Shown piece by piece: positions 21,911 through 31,295 of a stretch of DNA of 31,295 nucleotides. The stretch spans positions 1 to 31,295 of the forward strand of contig JADHYV010000130.1 in NCBI GenBank assembly GCA_027604705.1. Direction: 5' to 3'. The first letter of the stretch is position 1, and the number at the start of each line of letters is the position of its first letter. The notes below the pieces were generated by a model. It was not told the origin of the DNA and searched no databases. It was given only the letters and a program-made list of their open reading frames with translations. This DNA comes from Allomyces arbusculus (lineage: Eukaryota > Blastocladiomycota > Blastocladiomycetes > Blastocladiales > Blastocladiaceae). Both the position numbers and the translations under genes were made by a program.

Positions 21911-23819
21911 TTACGCTGCAGCCAGGGCAACAGGAGCGCCGTCTCCGGACTCATTGATGGCAACAAAGTCGTGCTCCTTGGTGCCATGCCGGCAGCCTGG
22001 TTTGGTGCCACGGACTGCCTTGCATGCGACGCACAAGTCGGCGCACGGCTCTTCACGGTTCGAGTGGCCGCAACCCGAATGCACGGTGCTGCAGCCCGGG
22101 TCCGCCTCGCCGCGCTGGCAGCACTCGTAGACCTTTTCGCACCCGTCTGCCATTTCGCCGAGGCAGCACGATGGCCGGCACCCAATGTGGTCGAAGTCCA
22201 CGTCCATGTTACAGTGCGCGCACAGCTTGGCGCATGGGCTCGCTGCAGCGCCAGCTGAATAGTCGGCTTTGCAGCACGCGTACACCTTGCAGCAGGGCGC
22301 GTCGAGCTTGCCATTGCAGCACGCCATGACACAGGCCAATGCCGGATTGGGAGCCTCCGATTCTGACAGAGACTTGGCATTGCACCTCACGCATTGCTGA
22401 CGGCATCCCTTGGCGTGCTCAGTGACGGATCGCTGATAGTTTTCGGCATAGTCGTCATCGGCCCCAGTCGCCAGCTTGTCGCAGCACGGAAAGATCCACG
22501 TGCAGAGCGTCCCATCCTTGGACTTGCAGCATGCGGGCAGGCATCCGGGCGCGGACAGATCCAACTTGCAATGCGAGCAAATTGACATGCACTTGTCATC
22601 ATCAGCCCCACCACAGCATGACAGTACACACCCTTTGCTGGATGCGTCCTTTCCGCACCCACTGCACATCAGCTTTTGGTCGCCGCCACTCGGTGGGATG
22701 ATAGGGAAAAAGAGCGAGAAACCCGGCTTGATCTCTGTGGTCATGGGAATCAGCTGCTTGTGCATGCGGGAGCTCGACTTGTGCTGGGCAACAACGGAAT
22801 CATGGGCAAGCCCCGTCTTTGGAACATGGCACTTGACAGGCTTACTCAAGTGCACGCGAGAGAGCTGCCTGTGCGCGCGCGCCGTGGTCTGGTGGATTTT
22901 GATCGTGTCCTGTGAGCGATGCCCTGCAACAATCGGGTGATGGACCTTGGGCGCCGACTTGTGGCGCTTGATCAGGTCCTTCGGGTGGGCAAATCCGAGC
23001 TTCCCAAGATGGTGCTTTTCAAAATCAAGGTGGCAGTACACATCGACGAGACGTGGGTCGGTCATGATGCCACATCCAGTGCACTTGAAGTGTTTGCGAA
23101 TCACTTGCACCGGCTTGCGCTCTGTCGACACAATCTTCACGAGCAAATCACGGTACATGTCAGCCGTGAGCCTGCCAAGCTTCAAGCTCGGCGCCATTGG
23201 CTGATCGTCATCGTCGAGGTCTTCCTTGTCAAGAATGTGCGCAAAGTGATACTCGTAGTCGTCCTGTGCTCCACCAACGCACTGGCCCAGCGCTGCCAAA
23301 ACGCCCTGGACGCCCTTGATCCTCTTCATGGACTTGAAGAGCACAACAACGTTCTGCGCCATGGCGTGGCTCGAGTTGTCACCAAGCGAATTGATAAACT
23401 TGGCGGTGTACTGCAAGAACGAAGACGCCCTTGAGTCGAGGCCACAGGTCCAAAGAATTGTGTGGATTTCGTTGATACCATGCTTGTCGAGCGTCTTGAG
23501 CGTTTCCACGCTGATTTGCGCATCCGTGGCCCCGGTCGTGTCACAAATGCCCTGCGTATCGATGAGGCGAATGATGCATGTGTCGAGCTCGACCGGATCG
23601 TAAACATGGGTAACCATCGTGCACGACGTGGCCTCAGGCCAACGACGGCACCTTTGGCCCCAAGATGAGAGCATGTGGTCGACTTGCCCATGCCTGTCTG
23701 GCCCACAAGCATCACATTGTACGTAGGTTTGGTCATGATGGCTTGAATTAGACCCGTCTCTGTAAGCGCGGTAGTGGAGCGTTTGGGGCTGCTCAGGTCA
23801 AAAAGTGCTTTGAATTTCA
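21911..23819 (-). CDS. AIG1-like GTPase with His-heptad and tandem Cys-rich C-terminal repeats (one frame break)
   Basis: About 636 aa if the single frame break is passed. Residues 1-30 lead to the P-loop GQTGMGKST (40-48). The G2-like EATSCTMVTH and G3 LIDTQGICDTTGA follow, then HTILWTCGLDSR and VVVLFKSMKRIKG, as in AIG1/GIMAP-type GTPases. A small C/H cluster comes next, CTGCGIMTDPRLVDVYCHLD. About residues 283-355 carry His at intervals of mostly 7-8. About 384-609 hold four or five repeats of CxxC-x(9-15)-[G/A]C-x3-CC-x(6-9)-C-x4-CC. No signal peptide or membrane helix is seen. The P-loop and switch segments lie in frames offset by one base near 23635, with no good intron between. It could be an assembly error, a recent pseudogene, or recoding. 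The fused architecture is not one I know. Confidence 0.7.
21993..22666 (-). repeat. Cysteine-rich coding repeat array
   Basis: Inside the GTPase gene, units starting CSGCGKD, CSHCKLD, CVRCNAK, CAHCNMD and a final CVACKAV each continue with a GC-x3-CC or AC-x3-CC core; most also have a C-x4-CC end (WIFPCC, VYACC, VYECC). Spacing and Cys positions are conserved while other residues vary, which points to metal binding or disulfide structure kept by selection. Confidence 0.8.
22755..22970 (-). repeat. Histidine repeat of about seven-residue period
   Basis: Between HKSAPKVHH and HKSSSRMHKQ, ten His positions recur at spacings 7, 7, 9, 7, 7, 8, 8, 7 and 7 when HH is counted once (rough units HxSxxxx). 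The residues between are basic and polar. The period would put His on one face of a helix, suiting a metal- or acid-sensitive surface. Confidence 0.7.
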
Positions 23820-24954
23820 TGGCATGATCTGTCGACGGTGTGGCAATAATTGTGTACCTCCAGCACTGAAAATGGGAGGGTGGAACCGTTGAATCAAGTC
23901 GAGTGACGCGCAATCGGGGCGTGGAAAATCGCAACGCTGTGAAGGCTTCAGTTGGCGGGTCCCAAGCACGGGGTGGCGACGCTTTTTATACTTTATGGAC
24001 GTGATATGGATGGCTGTAGCATGTTCCCCCCACGTCAGCTTCAGCCCACATCAGAACTGACGTTGCTTAAGTAAGGCTGAATGCATGTTCATGAACGAAT
24101 ACAAACCCTGACCATGTCGCGCGTTTCGTGCAGCCCGGGGCAGTACCACAATGCTGCACAACGCATCAACGCTTCCACGCGGATGTAAAGAACATAATGA
24201 TCAGGAGAACTTTGCCTCGACTCTCAATACGGCCACCGATGAATGGCGTCCAGATTTTGTGCTGTCTGCGTGAGCAGAGGCGCTGCTAGATCCACGTCCG
24301 CGCGCCATGTCGTCACCCATGACGTGATTGGGCATGAGAACTTTGCGGTCAGTGTGGTGGACGAGCGGACCAGTTTTGGCACAAGACCACGACGTAGAGG
24401 GCATGGCTGTCCGTTTTCCAGAAGCGGTACAGTATCCGGGTCTGTAATGCAGTGGAGCGGCATGGCATATCTCTGTGTCAGGCTTCCGCTTTTCGATGTC
24501 AAAAAATATTGGACGTTACTTTCTCGGTTTTGCATGCAGTCCCAGTGCAGTTTCGCAAAGTGTCTCTAGCGTAGTCTCATTTTGTTTCTGGGCCGCATGC
24601 AGTCGTATTCTTTGTGGCGGCCATGCTGTTGGAGTCAGCATGGGAGAAACATCTCAGCCAACGGTTGCTCATCATGTTGCCCTCATTTTGTGTCTGTCGC
24701 GGCTGTAGTTCCCTTCCTGCGGCATACGCTTGCGTTTCTGAAGAGGTGCGATTGTTGCAGTTGGAAAGCCGTTGATCAGCGCTCTACTGTCACGACGTGG
24801 AGCCATCAAGATGCTGTTTGGCACGCTCACGGTCGTCGATTGATATGATGCCCGGCATCAACGGGCCGGGTCGCACGATGATGCAATTGAAACGGGAATG
24901 CATGTATTATTTCGACTACGGGCAAAAGCGCATGGCGGCCGCCAGCGGTCGGTC
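23820..24954. other. Intergenic, GTPase promoter side and NDUFA6 downstream side
   Basis: About 1.1 kb of moderately GC-poor DNA. The GTPase TATA-like box lies at 23983-23990. Open frames at 24201-24848 on both strands have no family likeness. No repeat, tRNA or conserved motif was recognised. Confidence 0.5.
23983..23990 (-). promoter_or_regulatory. TATA-like box of the GTPase gene
   Basis: TATAAAAA on the minus strand, 164 nt before the start codon. The leader then shows a two-codon ORF, ATGCCATGA, whose stop overlaps the GTPase ATG at 23819. Such an overlap could lower translation of the main frame. Confidence 0.45.
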
Positions 24955-25527
24955 TTACCGGCCCGCGAGGAACTTGTCGAGGAACGCGCCCTTCTTTTGG
25001 TCGCCAAACTCGCGGTTCTCAAAATACCGCATGATGTGCGTCGTCTGCTTCCACAGGTTGAGCGTTTCCTGCAGCTCAAGGTGGCCCTTCCACAGCAGGA
25101 CATCAATTGTGCCGAGGTCCTCGACGTAGCGGTGCTTCTCAAACTCGGCGCGCACGCGTTGGCGGATCGCGTGCGCGGGCATGTCGAGGTAGTAGAGCTG
25201 GACGATGTGGTCGGCCTGTTACAGCATGGAGCAAATCGTAAATCACAGCGGCCCGCGCACGGACAGAAGATGGGTGGGGCGCGGTCTTACGTTCTTGAGC
25301 CACTGGCGGTAGAGCGTCATGGCGCGCTTGCGCGCGTCGTTCTTGTCGGCCGACGCGCGCGAGTAGACGGCGAGCGCCGACCCGTGCGAGGGCGTCTCGT
25401 AACCCGGCTCGGGCATCTCGGGGGCCTCGGCGAGCGCGGCGACGCGGTGCGACCCGGCGGGGACCGAGTGCGCCAGGCGTGCGAGGACGGGGCGCGTCAC
25501 GGCGGGCGAGCGGAGGGCGGCCAGCAT
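24955..25527 (-). CDS. NDUFA6: Complex I LYR-motif accessory subunit NDUFA6/B14 (NB4M)
   Basis: An accessory subunit of mitochondrial NADH:ubiquinone oxidoreductase that binds acyl carrier protein. Two exons (25527-25291, 25215-24955; intron 75 nt, GTAAGA donor) encode 165 aa. The LYR motif is ALTLYRQW-like (KRAMTLYRQWLKN) at about 68-80, right at the exon junction. After it come VQLYYLDMPAHAIRQRVRAEFEKHR and the conserved end HLELQETLNLWKQTTHIMRYF, matching B14. The first 60 residues are Ala/Arg-rich, probably a mitochondrial targeting extension longer than in animals. Presence of complex I separates this organism from Saccharomyces-like yeasts and microsporidia. Confidence 0.9.
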
Positions 25528-26407
25528 CGTCGTTTGGTCGTCGAGTCGGGGTTCCCGTTGATCAATTGGCGGTGCGCGCAGCGACTGCGGGTAGTGGCAC
25601 GCGCGGGTCGGTCAATCCGCGAGCGGCAAGCTGCTGGCAAGATGAGGGTGGCCAAAAAGAGCCGAAATCGGGCATCGCGGAGGAGGGTGTTCAATGTACG
25701 CCACGTGGGCTCGCGTGGAAGGCTGATCGAGGTGCGAGACGCTTCGCACCTGCCGTCGCGCAATCCACCACGGCCAAGTCCACAACCACCTTGGGCGCAA
25801 AGAAGCATTCTGCGCGGCACGCGCACGACGACGGCGACCTGATGCAGCGCGCCGACCGTGTCAGTTCAAGACACTGCCACGACCACGACCATGCCAGCGG
25901 TTGCGCTCCTTCACTCCTCGGCGGTCCGCTTCGCACAGGCGGGTGGTGCGGAAGCGGACGAGGCGGGGCTTGGCGGCGCGTCCGAGGACGCCGTCGCGAA
26001 CTCCCTGGCCTCCTCCGCACGCTGCACGCTGAAGATGCTGAGCTCAAGTTCAACTGGGTCCGAATGCTGCAACAAATGGAATGAAAATTGCGGAGTTTAG
26101 ACGCGTCTGCTCGCAACCTTTGCCTCTCAGTGCGCGCGCCAGGTCGTTCGTCCCAGACGCAAGCCCGATTCTTGGCTGGCGTGAACGCTTGGCACCAGTT
26201 CGAGACAGGAGGCACACCATGGACGAGCTCTTTCCCACGGCCAGTCCTTCAAATACCGGCCGCGCCTGTGGCTCTCGACAGCAGTTCAATCTCGTTTCGC
26301 GAGTCTTTCCGTCAAGGGCCTACCTCCCTCTGCTCTCTCTCTCCAAGCTCTCGCTGCTCCTCGTCACAGTTCTACTTCAAGTCAAGACGACCCGTACCTG
26401 CATCAAC
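25528..26407. promoter_or_regulatory. Divergent upstream region, NDUFA6 and TMEM198-like genes
   Basis: About 880 bp. A possible small plus-strand ORF begins at an ATG near 25890 and runs to 26100; in an overlapping frame the end reads HAEDAELKFNWVRMLQQME and stops at 26084. Neither has clear family likeness, so I do not call a gene. A pyrimidine-rich tract (around 26326-26343) leads towards the TMEM198-like start. Confidence 0.4.
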
Positions 26408-27336
26408 ATGCTCAGTTCCATCTCGTCATCAACTGCCGCCCTGCGCGCGGCATGCCCTCGCCGACCGTCCTCGCTCTCGCTCGCCGCGTCGCGATGGCTC
26501 CCAATACTCGTATACGCTCTGTTCACGCTCGTCCTGTCGGTGCTCTCCGCGCCTATGCCCGCCAGCAACGATGCGCCGCCCGTATCGCTGCCCTCGACCA
26601 AGGACATTGAGGACCAGGCCAACAAGCTCGTCGCCGACACGATTGCGCTCGGCGTCATTTTGATTGTCACGGGCCTGCTCTTCACGTTTGCCGGGATGAA
26701 GATGATGCGCATCTGCTTGTTCCTCGCCGGCGCCTACTTGTTTGCCGGGTTTGCGTTTGGTATCTTGCAAACGGTCGAGCCCACCGGCGGGTTTGGCAAC
26801 CGCAAGGCAGTCTACTGGGGTGTCGGGATTGCCGCAGCCCTCATCGGCGGTGCGCTGATGGTGTTCTTCTACAAGGTCGGCATGTTTGCCCTTGGCGCGT
26901 TTGGGTACGTATTTCGCTCTTGTTCTCGCATTTCATGAGGATTCATGACATTGACCATTTTCTCGTCTTCAATGTGTATAGTGGCTATTCGCTCGCCCTC
27001 TGGATCCTCGCCCTCTCCTCGGGCGGTCTCATTGCCAGCAAGACGGGCCAAATCATCTTGATTGTCGTGCTCGCGCTTGTTGGCGGTATCGCCATGCTCT
27101 ACATTGAAAAGCACGCGGTGCGCATCTGCACGGCCATTGGCGGCGCCTACTTCACCATGGTCGGTATCGACGTCTTTGCGCGCACGGGCTTCTACAACTC
27201 GACGGTCGCATTCCTCGGCGGCCAGTCATCGACCTACACGACGTCGGCCAAGGTCTATGGAATGATTGCCGGCTACGTGGTTCTGGCCGTGCTCGGTATC
27301 GTCGTGCAGTACCGCACGACCCGCAACAGCAAGTAG
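26408..27336 (+). CDS. TMEM198 / DUF4203-like multi-pass membrane protein
   Basis: Two exons (26408-26904 and 26982-27336, intron 77 nt) give 283 aa. A hydrophobic leader WLPILVYALFTLVLSVLSAP looks like a signal peptide. About seven membrane segments follow in close succession, among them LGVILIVTGLLFTFAGMKMM, LFLAGAYLFAGFAFGI, VGIAAALIGGALMVFFYKV, LWILALSSGGLI, IILIVVLALVGGIAML and VVLAVLGIVVQY. The pattern of Gly-rich helices with charged turns and two similar halves is that of DUF4203 (TMEM198, TM7SF3 C-terminus). In vertebrates TMEM198 aids Wnt/LRP6 phosphorylation; the fungal role is unknown. The short tail TTRNSK faces the cytosol if the signal peptide is cleaved. Confidence 0.75.
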
Positions 27337-27866
27337 TCGCTGCGCGTGTCGTTGTGTTGCGTTGTTTTTCCTCTCTGTACATACCAGCTCTTTTGCCTCG
27401 TGCGCCGTCGTTATGTTTTTCGTGCGCCGGCACGTCTGCTCCCGCTTTCTGCAGTTTTTCGGGGTGCTGCTCTGTCAAATTCGTGTCCAATGAAGAGATT
27501 TTATTGCGGCTTCTTGCTTTTGCATTTCCGTCCAAGAAGCGTCACCGCGCGTAACAAAATATCCCTGCCCGGAAACACGTCGGATGCTCTTCGGATGCTG
27601 AGCTTTCATATTTTCGGCTGTCGGAGCTGTCGGCACCCGGCACCGACGACCACCACAACCACCACCCGCTGCTGCGCCGGCGCCGCCGCCAAGGACCCGT
27701 CACGCGTGCAAGCATCTGCGCGCGTAAATACTTGCTGCAACTCTCTTCAACTCCCCTGGCAAAGTGGCAACACGCCGTCGCGAGCTATAAAGCGCGTCCG
27801 TCGCTAATTGTAAACTTGTTCTCTCAGCTCGTTCAACGACCAACTGCTCAGGAGCAAGCACCGACC
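27337..27866. promoter_or_regulatory. Upstream region of the acyl-CoA oxidase gene
   Basis: About 530 bp holding the 3' end of the TMEM198-like transcript and the oxidase promoter. TATAAAG lies at 27786-27792, 75 nt before the oxidase start. I could not identify an oleate-response-like element with confidence. No gene is seen. Confidence 0.5.
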
Positions 27867-30231
27867 ATGATTCGCATCCCGTTCACGCCGCCGTCGCCCG
27901 CCGAGCTCGACGCGGTTCTCGCGCGCCTGCCGGCGCCGACGCCCGACACGGACCCGACCTACCAGCCGCCCAACACGCACGCGGCGCTTGCGAGCGCGCG
28001 CAAGGGTCATGGTACGCCCGCAACCGCGTCAATGGCCAAACGCGCATCGCTGACAGCGCTGTCTGTCTGTCCGAATAGAGCGCCTTATTCGCGACCTGAA
28101 CCTGTACGCCGTGCACCGCAACGACGCGCAGTCGCTCGAGCTCAAGCGTCGCTTGGAGCGCGCGCTGGTCCTCGAAGACGCCGCTCTTTTCCCGAACCCG
28201 CACACGCACCCGTCGCTCGCGCACCCGCAGGCGGCCTACTACCTTGGCGCCAAATCCGAACACTATGCGCGCGCGTGCCGCGTGATCCAGGTGGTTCGGT
28301 CGGTCCAGGCGCGGTACCAACTGCCGTCGTCCCTCACGGTCCTGCTCTGGGAAGCCGCGGGCGAGCTGGTGCCGCTGTTCCTGCACTTTGGCATGTTTAT
28401 CCCGACCGTGCAGAATCTCGGGACCAAGGCGCAGCGCGAGACGTGGTTGCCGCGCGCGCTCGACATGGAGATTATTGGGTGCTATGCGCAGACGGAGATG
28501 GCACACGGGTCGAACGTGCAGGGGATCGGGACGACGGCCACGTACGATGAGAAGCGCGACGTGTTTGTCCTGCATACGCCGAGTCTCGAGGCGGCCAAGG
28601 CGTGGCCTGGCGCGCTTGGGCATACGGCGAATTACGCGCTCGTGCTCGCACAGACGTTGGTCAAGGGTAAGAATCTCGGCGTGTTCCCGTTCATGCTGCA
28701 GGTGCGTTTGGTTGGGTGGTTTGGCGCGGTGGTCGACCGGAGCAGTTTGCTGACGGCGAGATTGCGGCAGATTCGCGACCTCAAGACGCACGAGCCGATG
28801 CCGGGCGTGTCGCTCATGGACCTCGGCCCCAAGATCGGCTTCAATGTCATGTGCGTTTGCGAGCCTTCTCCTCTTGCTTGGCAGCGGTCGTTTGCTCATC
28901 GTGACCCTTCTCATCCAGGGACAACGGTATCATGACCCTCGACCACGTCGCTGTCCCGCGCGACCACCTCTTCTCGGGTTCGGTGCAAGTCGCGCGCGGC
29001 GGTGCCGTCTCCGCGTCGGCCGACGCGTCGCAGGCGCAGGCCCTCGTCTACAAGACCATGCTGAATAGTATGTCCCCACTTTCCATACCTCCTCCCCCGC
29101 AGCCCTCCGCTAACCCTTCCCCACCCCCTCCCAGTGCGCGCCGGGATCGTCGTCGGCGCATGTCAGGCTTTGTGGCGCGGCACGACCATCGCCGCGCGGT
29201 ACTCGACCGTGCGCACGCAATTCGGCGCCGACGCGCACGGCAAGGAATTCCCGATTCTCGAGTATCAGACGCAGCAGCGCAAGGTGCTCGAGCCGCTGGC
29301 GGCGAGTTTCGCGTTCATGTTTGCCGGCCGGATGATGGAGGACCTGGTAGCCAATGTCAAGTCGCCGGCGGACCTGAAGCGCGCGCACTTGGTCAGTTCG
29401 TGCCTGAAAGTGGCCGTGACGCACGAGACGTCGGCGATGCTCGAGGATTTGCGCCGGTCGGCGGGCGGGCACGGGTACGCCAAGTCGTCCGGGTTGGTGG
29501 ATTTGGTGAATACGTATGTGCAGGTACGTTGGCGGCGGAGGTCTCCTTCGATTATATGCTTAGCAACCACGAAGCTGACCCACTCTTTGCATGCGTAGAT
29601 GATCACGGTCGAGGGCGAAAACTCGGTCCTGGCATTCCAAGTCGCGCGCGCCGCATCAGCCAACCCGGGGTCCCTTTTCACGCATGCCGTGCCCTCGTCG
29701 CAACCGACCATCGCCGACTGGTCGGACCTCGAGTCTGTCGCTCAGCTCCTCGACTACACGGCGCTCCGCGCGGCCAAGCGCCACGTGACTCAGGGGCCCG
29801 GGAGCACGATCGCCGCAGAACACCTCGTCATGGCCGCCGGGTACGCCATGGTCCTGCGCGCTTTTGCGACCCACCTGCGTTCCGCGCCGGCACACATTCG
29901 CGCATCGGTTCTCGCACCGAGCGCCGTGATCATGGCCGTCCGCGCGGTATCGGCCTCGCACGCGCCGGTCGCGGACGACGACGGGATGTACGGGGCGCAG
30001 GCCACGGCGTTGGCGCAGTTGCGCGCGGTGGCCGTGCCCGCGACCGACGCGTTTGGGTTGACGGAGCGCGAGCTGGTCTCGGCGCTCGGCCGGAAAGACG
30101 GCGACGTGTATAACGCGATTGTCGCCTGGGCGAAAGAGTGGGAGGGGATGAACCAGTGCAAGGTTCATCCGGCGTGGTTGTCGCATGTGTTGCCCGTCAC
30201 CGGGAGCAAGATCAATCTGGCCAAGCTGTAA
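27867..30231 (+). CDS. Peroxisomal acyl-CoA oxidase
   Basis: FAD enzyme of the first peroxisomal beta-oxidation step, turning acyl-CoA to trans-2-enoyl-CoA with release of H2O2. Six exons (27867-28011, 28079-28701, 28771-28850, 28919-29067, 29135-29523, 29599-30231; introns 67-75 nt) give 672 aa, the usual length. The FAD/substrate motif is CYAQTEMAHGSNVQGIGTTATYD (about 183-205, split over the exon body). IRDLKTHEPMPGV, LGPKIGFNVMDNGIM and FGADAHGKEFPILEYQTQQ follow. The catalytic Glu is probably E467 in ITVEGENSVLAFQ, right after intron 5. The C-terminus AKL is a PTS1 signal. The 69-nt second intron is in frame and stop-free, but removal restores FMLQIRDLKTHEP. Corresponds to fungal POX1 and animal ACOX. 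Confidence 0.95.
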
Positions 30232-30848
30232 ACACATTGAGAAACAGAGAAAGGAGGAGGTGGTGGCCCGCGAGAGGCCACTTTGCGAATGAATAAGGCT
30301 TGGTTTGCGGTGATGTTCGTGGGAATTTTAGCGGTGTGTTTACCGGAGCGGTGAGAGGCAGTTGTCAACAAATACTCAGCCCATGCCCCGCGCGGTTTCG
30401 ACTCAGCCCAGCCCTGCTGAAAGAATGGAAGAATGGAAGAATGTAAGAATGTCAACACATGTCTTTACGGACCCGGTCACAACCGCCCATGCGCTCCTGT
30501 TGGCTGTGCGGTTCACCGGTTCACCGACGGCACGCGCTGTACACGCGCGCGGTCACTGGCGCGCACGCACCGTTTTGACACAGGGCTAAACGCCGCTTTG
30601 GCCGACAGCCGATGACTGTGGCTCGCTGAACTCTTTGTCACGCATGGATTGACGCGAGGTGCGGGCGCGGCACAGACGTGCATGTCCAGCGCGGCCGACT
30701 ACTCGGAGTTGCCATGAGGGCTCGACGAGCATTGAGCCTGCCCCGGCCCGCTTCGCCCAAAGTATATAAGCTCAGCCAGCCCCCTCGCCGTCGTCAACCA
30801 AGAAAGGACCCTCAAGTCTCGTCAACCCTACTCAATTAAACCATCAAC
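30232..30848. promoter_or_regulatory. Upstream region of the Gly/Ser/His repeat gene
   Basis: About 620 bp. A degenerate GAATGGAA/GAATGTAA repeat lies at 30421-30452. A strong TATA-like TATATAAG lies at 30763-30770, 79 nt before the ATG, followed by an A/C-rich leader ending ATCAACATG. Open frames in between have no family likeness. Confidence 0.55.
30421..30452. repeat. Short AAGAATGG-type microsatellite
   Basis: Four imperfect copies of AAGAATGG/AAGAATGT. The regularly spaced GAA modules could mimic half-sites of a heat-shock element but are all in one orientation, so this is weak. Confidence 0.7.
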
Positions 30849-31295
30849 ATGTCGGCCGGTGAACAGTCCTTCGTCGAGATGCCCAGCGACAGCCAGACGA
30901 CTTCGGGCAGTGAGGCCGGCAGCGGCCAGCCCGCTGTATGTAACCACCTCCACTCTGTCAGACATCGAATCGACGCGCGTTTCGCGCCGATATGTCGTTT
31001 AAGAGCTGATCAACTTTCTCCACCGTGTTTTTGCTCTTCATTCTAGCCCGGGTCCGGCAGCGGCAGCAGTAGCAGCGGCTCGCACGGCGGCAGCTCGGGT
31101 GGCAGCTCAGGCGGCTCGCACGGCGGCAGCTCGGGCGGCAGCTCAGGCGGCTCGCACGGCGGTAGCTCGGGTGGCAGCTCAGGCGGCTCGCACGGCGGTA
31201 GCTCGGGTGGCAGCTCAGGCGGCTCGCACGGCGGCAGCTCGGGTGGCAGCTCAGGCGGCTCGCACGGCGGCAGCTCGGGCGGCAGCTCAGGCGGC
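30849..31295 (+). CDS. Gly/Ser/His-rich repeat protein, 5' part (runs off the window)
   Basis: Exon 1 (30849-30935) encodes MSAGEQSFVEMPSDSQTTSG and nine more residues. A 111-nt intron, the longest here, has a GTATGT donor and TTCTAG acceptor. Exon 2 from 31047 reads PGSGSGSSSS, then six full copies of the 12-residue unit GSHGGSSGGSSG up to the window end, with no stop reached. No signal peptide is visible, so it is not an obvious wall protein. A strong TATA box close by suggests a highly or inducibly expressed gene. Such tracts occur in hydrophilin-like and phase-separating proteins; the function cannot be named from this part. Confidence 0.7.
31077..31292 (+). repeat. 36-bp coding minisatellite, six units to the window edge
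   Basis: Six exact-length 36-bp units begin at 31077, 31113, 31149, 31185, 31221 and 31257, each starting GGCTCGCACGGCGG. They differ only at two Gly third bases (GGC or GGT). Units 1 and 5 are identical, units 2 and 6 are identical, and units 3 and 4 are identical. The array continues beyond 31295. Confidence 0.98.

Noticed and set aside
23600-23660. A 59-nt intron as the cause of the frame change in the GTPase gene
   Set aside because: Phase would fit, but it would delete the conserved EATSCT switch segment and its ends are poor splice sites.
28932-30113. Plus-strand open frame of about 390 codons inside the acyl-CoA oxidase gene
   Set aside because: It crosses three good introns and is out of frame with the conserved oxidase blocks.
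31077-31295. CRISPR-like or satellite array
   Set aside because: The 36-bp units abut without spacers and stay in frame as Gly/Ser/His codons; it is a coding minisatellite.

Overview
The window looks like nuclear DNA of a fungus, most likely an early-diverging (zoosporic, chytrid- or Blastocladiomycota-like) lineage. Genes are dense, GC-rich and on both strands. Nearly all are split by very short introns (61-84 nt, many with GTACGY donors), often below TATA-like boxes. The gene set is fungal: FUR1-type UPRT, mitochondrial ARG8, verprolin, acyl-CoA oxidase with a PTS1, and a GPI-type GH18 protein. It also keeps genes unusual in yeasts, such as a PCTP-like START protein and the complex I LYR subunit. 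The lineage call is inference; no rRNA or tRNA was seen.

Layout. 1-76: possible tail of a plus-strand gene. 821-2484 (-): DHA1-type MFS antiporter with five exons. 3278-4874 (-): secreted, probably GPI-anchored GH18 protein whose catalytic motif has lost its acid residue. 5423-7152 (+): unknown protein. 7482-9967 (-): NOL8-like nucleolar RRM protein. 10197-10565 (+): small helical protein. 10900-11654 (+): uracil phosphoribosyltransferase. 12188-13078 (+): verprolin/WIP. 14217-15063 (+): START lipid-transfer protein. 15200-16656 (-): RNase P/MRP subunit RPP40. 17149-18424 (+): secreted SdiA-regulated-like beta-propeller. 19075-20594 (+): acetylornithine aminotransferase.

From about 20.6 to 24.9 kb gene density falls and the DNA looks less GC-rich. 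This pocket holds a diverged copy of only the 3' end of ARG8, a cluster of heat-shock-element-like palindromes, and the most unusual gene here (21911-23819, -). That gene encodes an AIG1-like GTPase domain followed by a histidine repeat of about seven-residue period and a long CxxC/CC cysteine-rich repeat array. A single one-base frame break lies between its P-loop and switch region.

After the pocket come NDUFA6/B14 (24955-25527, -), a TMEM198/DUF4203-like membrane protein (26408-27336, +), a six-exon peroxisomal acyl-CoA oxidase (27867-30231, +), and the start of a Gly/Ser/His repeat protein built on 36-bp units that runs off the window end (30849-31295, +).

No operon-like or pathway cluster is evident. 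Most genes are independent housekeeping functions: rRNA/tRNA processing (NOL8, RPP40), pyrimidine salvage, arginine synthesis, actin, complex I and beta-oxidation. Exon junctions were placed by hand from GT/AG, reading phase and family similarity. Intergenic stretches above 300 bp are listed as such. No transposon, viral fossil, CRISPR array or RNA gene was recognised.
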